The position numbers and the translations under genes were made by a program. The notes under the pieces were generated by a model, which saw only the letters and a list, made by a program, of their open reading frames with translations, ran no database searches and had not been told where the DNA came from. 10,111 nucleotides of DNA. Source: Verrucomicrobiales bacterium (GTDB lineage: Bacteria; Verrucomicrobiota; Verrucomicrobiia; Verrucomicrobiales; DEV007). The stretch is from NCBI GenBank assembly GCA_023253615.1, contig JALRFZ010000562.1, positions 1 to 10,111 of the forward strand, given 5' to 3'. Positions 10,070-10,111 of the stretch are shown here, one piece after another; within the stretch, counting starts at the first letter, position 1; the number at the start of each line of letters is the position of its first letter.

Positions 10070-10111
10070 ATGGCTTGGGAAATCCTCGCGCTGCTTTTTT
10101 TGGCCGGTCTC
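10070..10111 (+). CDS. N-terminus of a probable membrane protein, 3' partial
   Basis: Fourteen codons read MAWEILALLFLAGL before the window ends. The strongly hydrophobic start 12 bases after the beta-helix gene's stop, on the same strand, suggests a downstream gene beginning with a transmembrane segment or signal peptide, possibly co-transcribed. The style resembles the first helix of TauE/SafE (TSUP) anion exporters, but 14 residues cannot establish this. The upstream ribosome-binding site is weak (GAAG about ten bases before the ATG). Confidence 0.45.
   Translation, partial: MAWEILALLFLAGL

Overview
The window reads as an ordinary chromosomal stretch of a GC-rich bacterium, most likely from the Verrucomicrobiota. 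The reasons are a SecD-SecF fusion, exported NHL-repeat and beta-helix proteins with 'choice-of-anchor'-type tails, and weak or absent Shine-Dalgarno sequences. The phylum is an inference from gene style, not from a marker gene. No mobile element, tRNA, rRNA or CRISPR array is visible.

Layout. (1) Positions 2-2695, + strand: the 3' part of a secDF gene. Its true start lies left of the window, and it opens with a long Pro-Ala hexanucleotide repeat tract. (2) Positions 2696-2851: a short convergent gap with one plausible hairpin. (3) Positions 4372-2852 and 5923-4469, - strand: guaA (GMP synthase) downstream of guaB (IMP dehydrogenase), the two steps from IMP to GMP. The 96-bp gap between them holds a perfect 8-bp palindrome and a repeated GTGAAAGGT. 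(4) Positions 7631-6036, - strand: a secreted NHL beta-propeller protein upstream of guaB, with blades spaced exactly 60 residues apart. (5) Positions 7632-7774: a divergent promoter region. (6) Positions 7775-10057, + strand: a secreted right-handed beta-helix protein with an ASH/HYDIN-like domain. (7) From 10070: the first 14 codons of a probable membrane protein, cut by the window edge.

How the genes relate. guaB and guaA form a metabolic pair and are probably co-transcribed, possibly with an attenuator-like hairpin between them. The two divergently transcribed exported proteins (propeller and beta-helix) are different folds. They end in the same kind of roughly 140-residue C-terminal module, alignable without gaps over about 55 residues and carrying a basic patch near its end. 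I do not recognise this module as a named family. It is the most interesting lead in the window and suggests a shared surface-retention or sorting function for extracellular proteins in this organism. SecDF drives export generally, and nothing ties it specifically to these two proteins.
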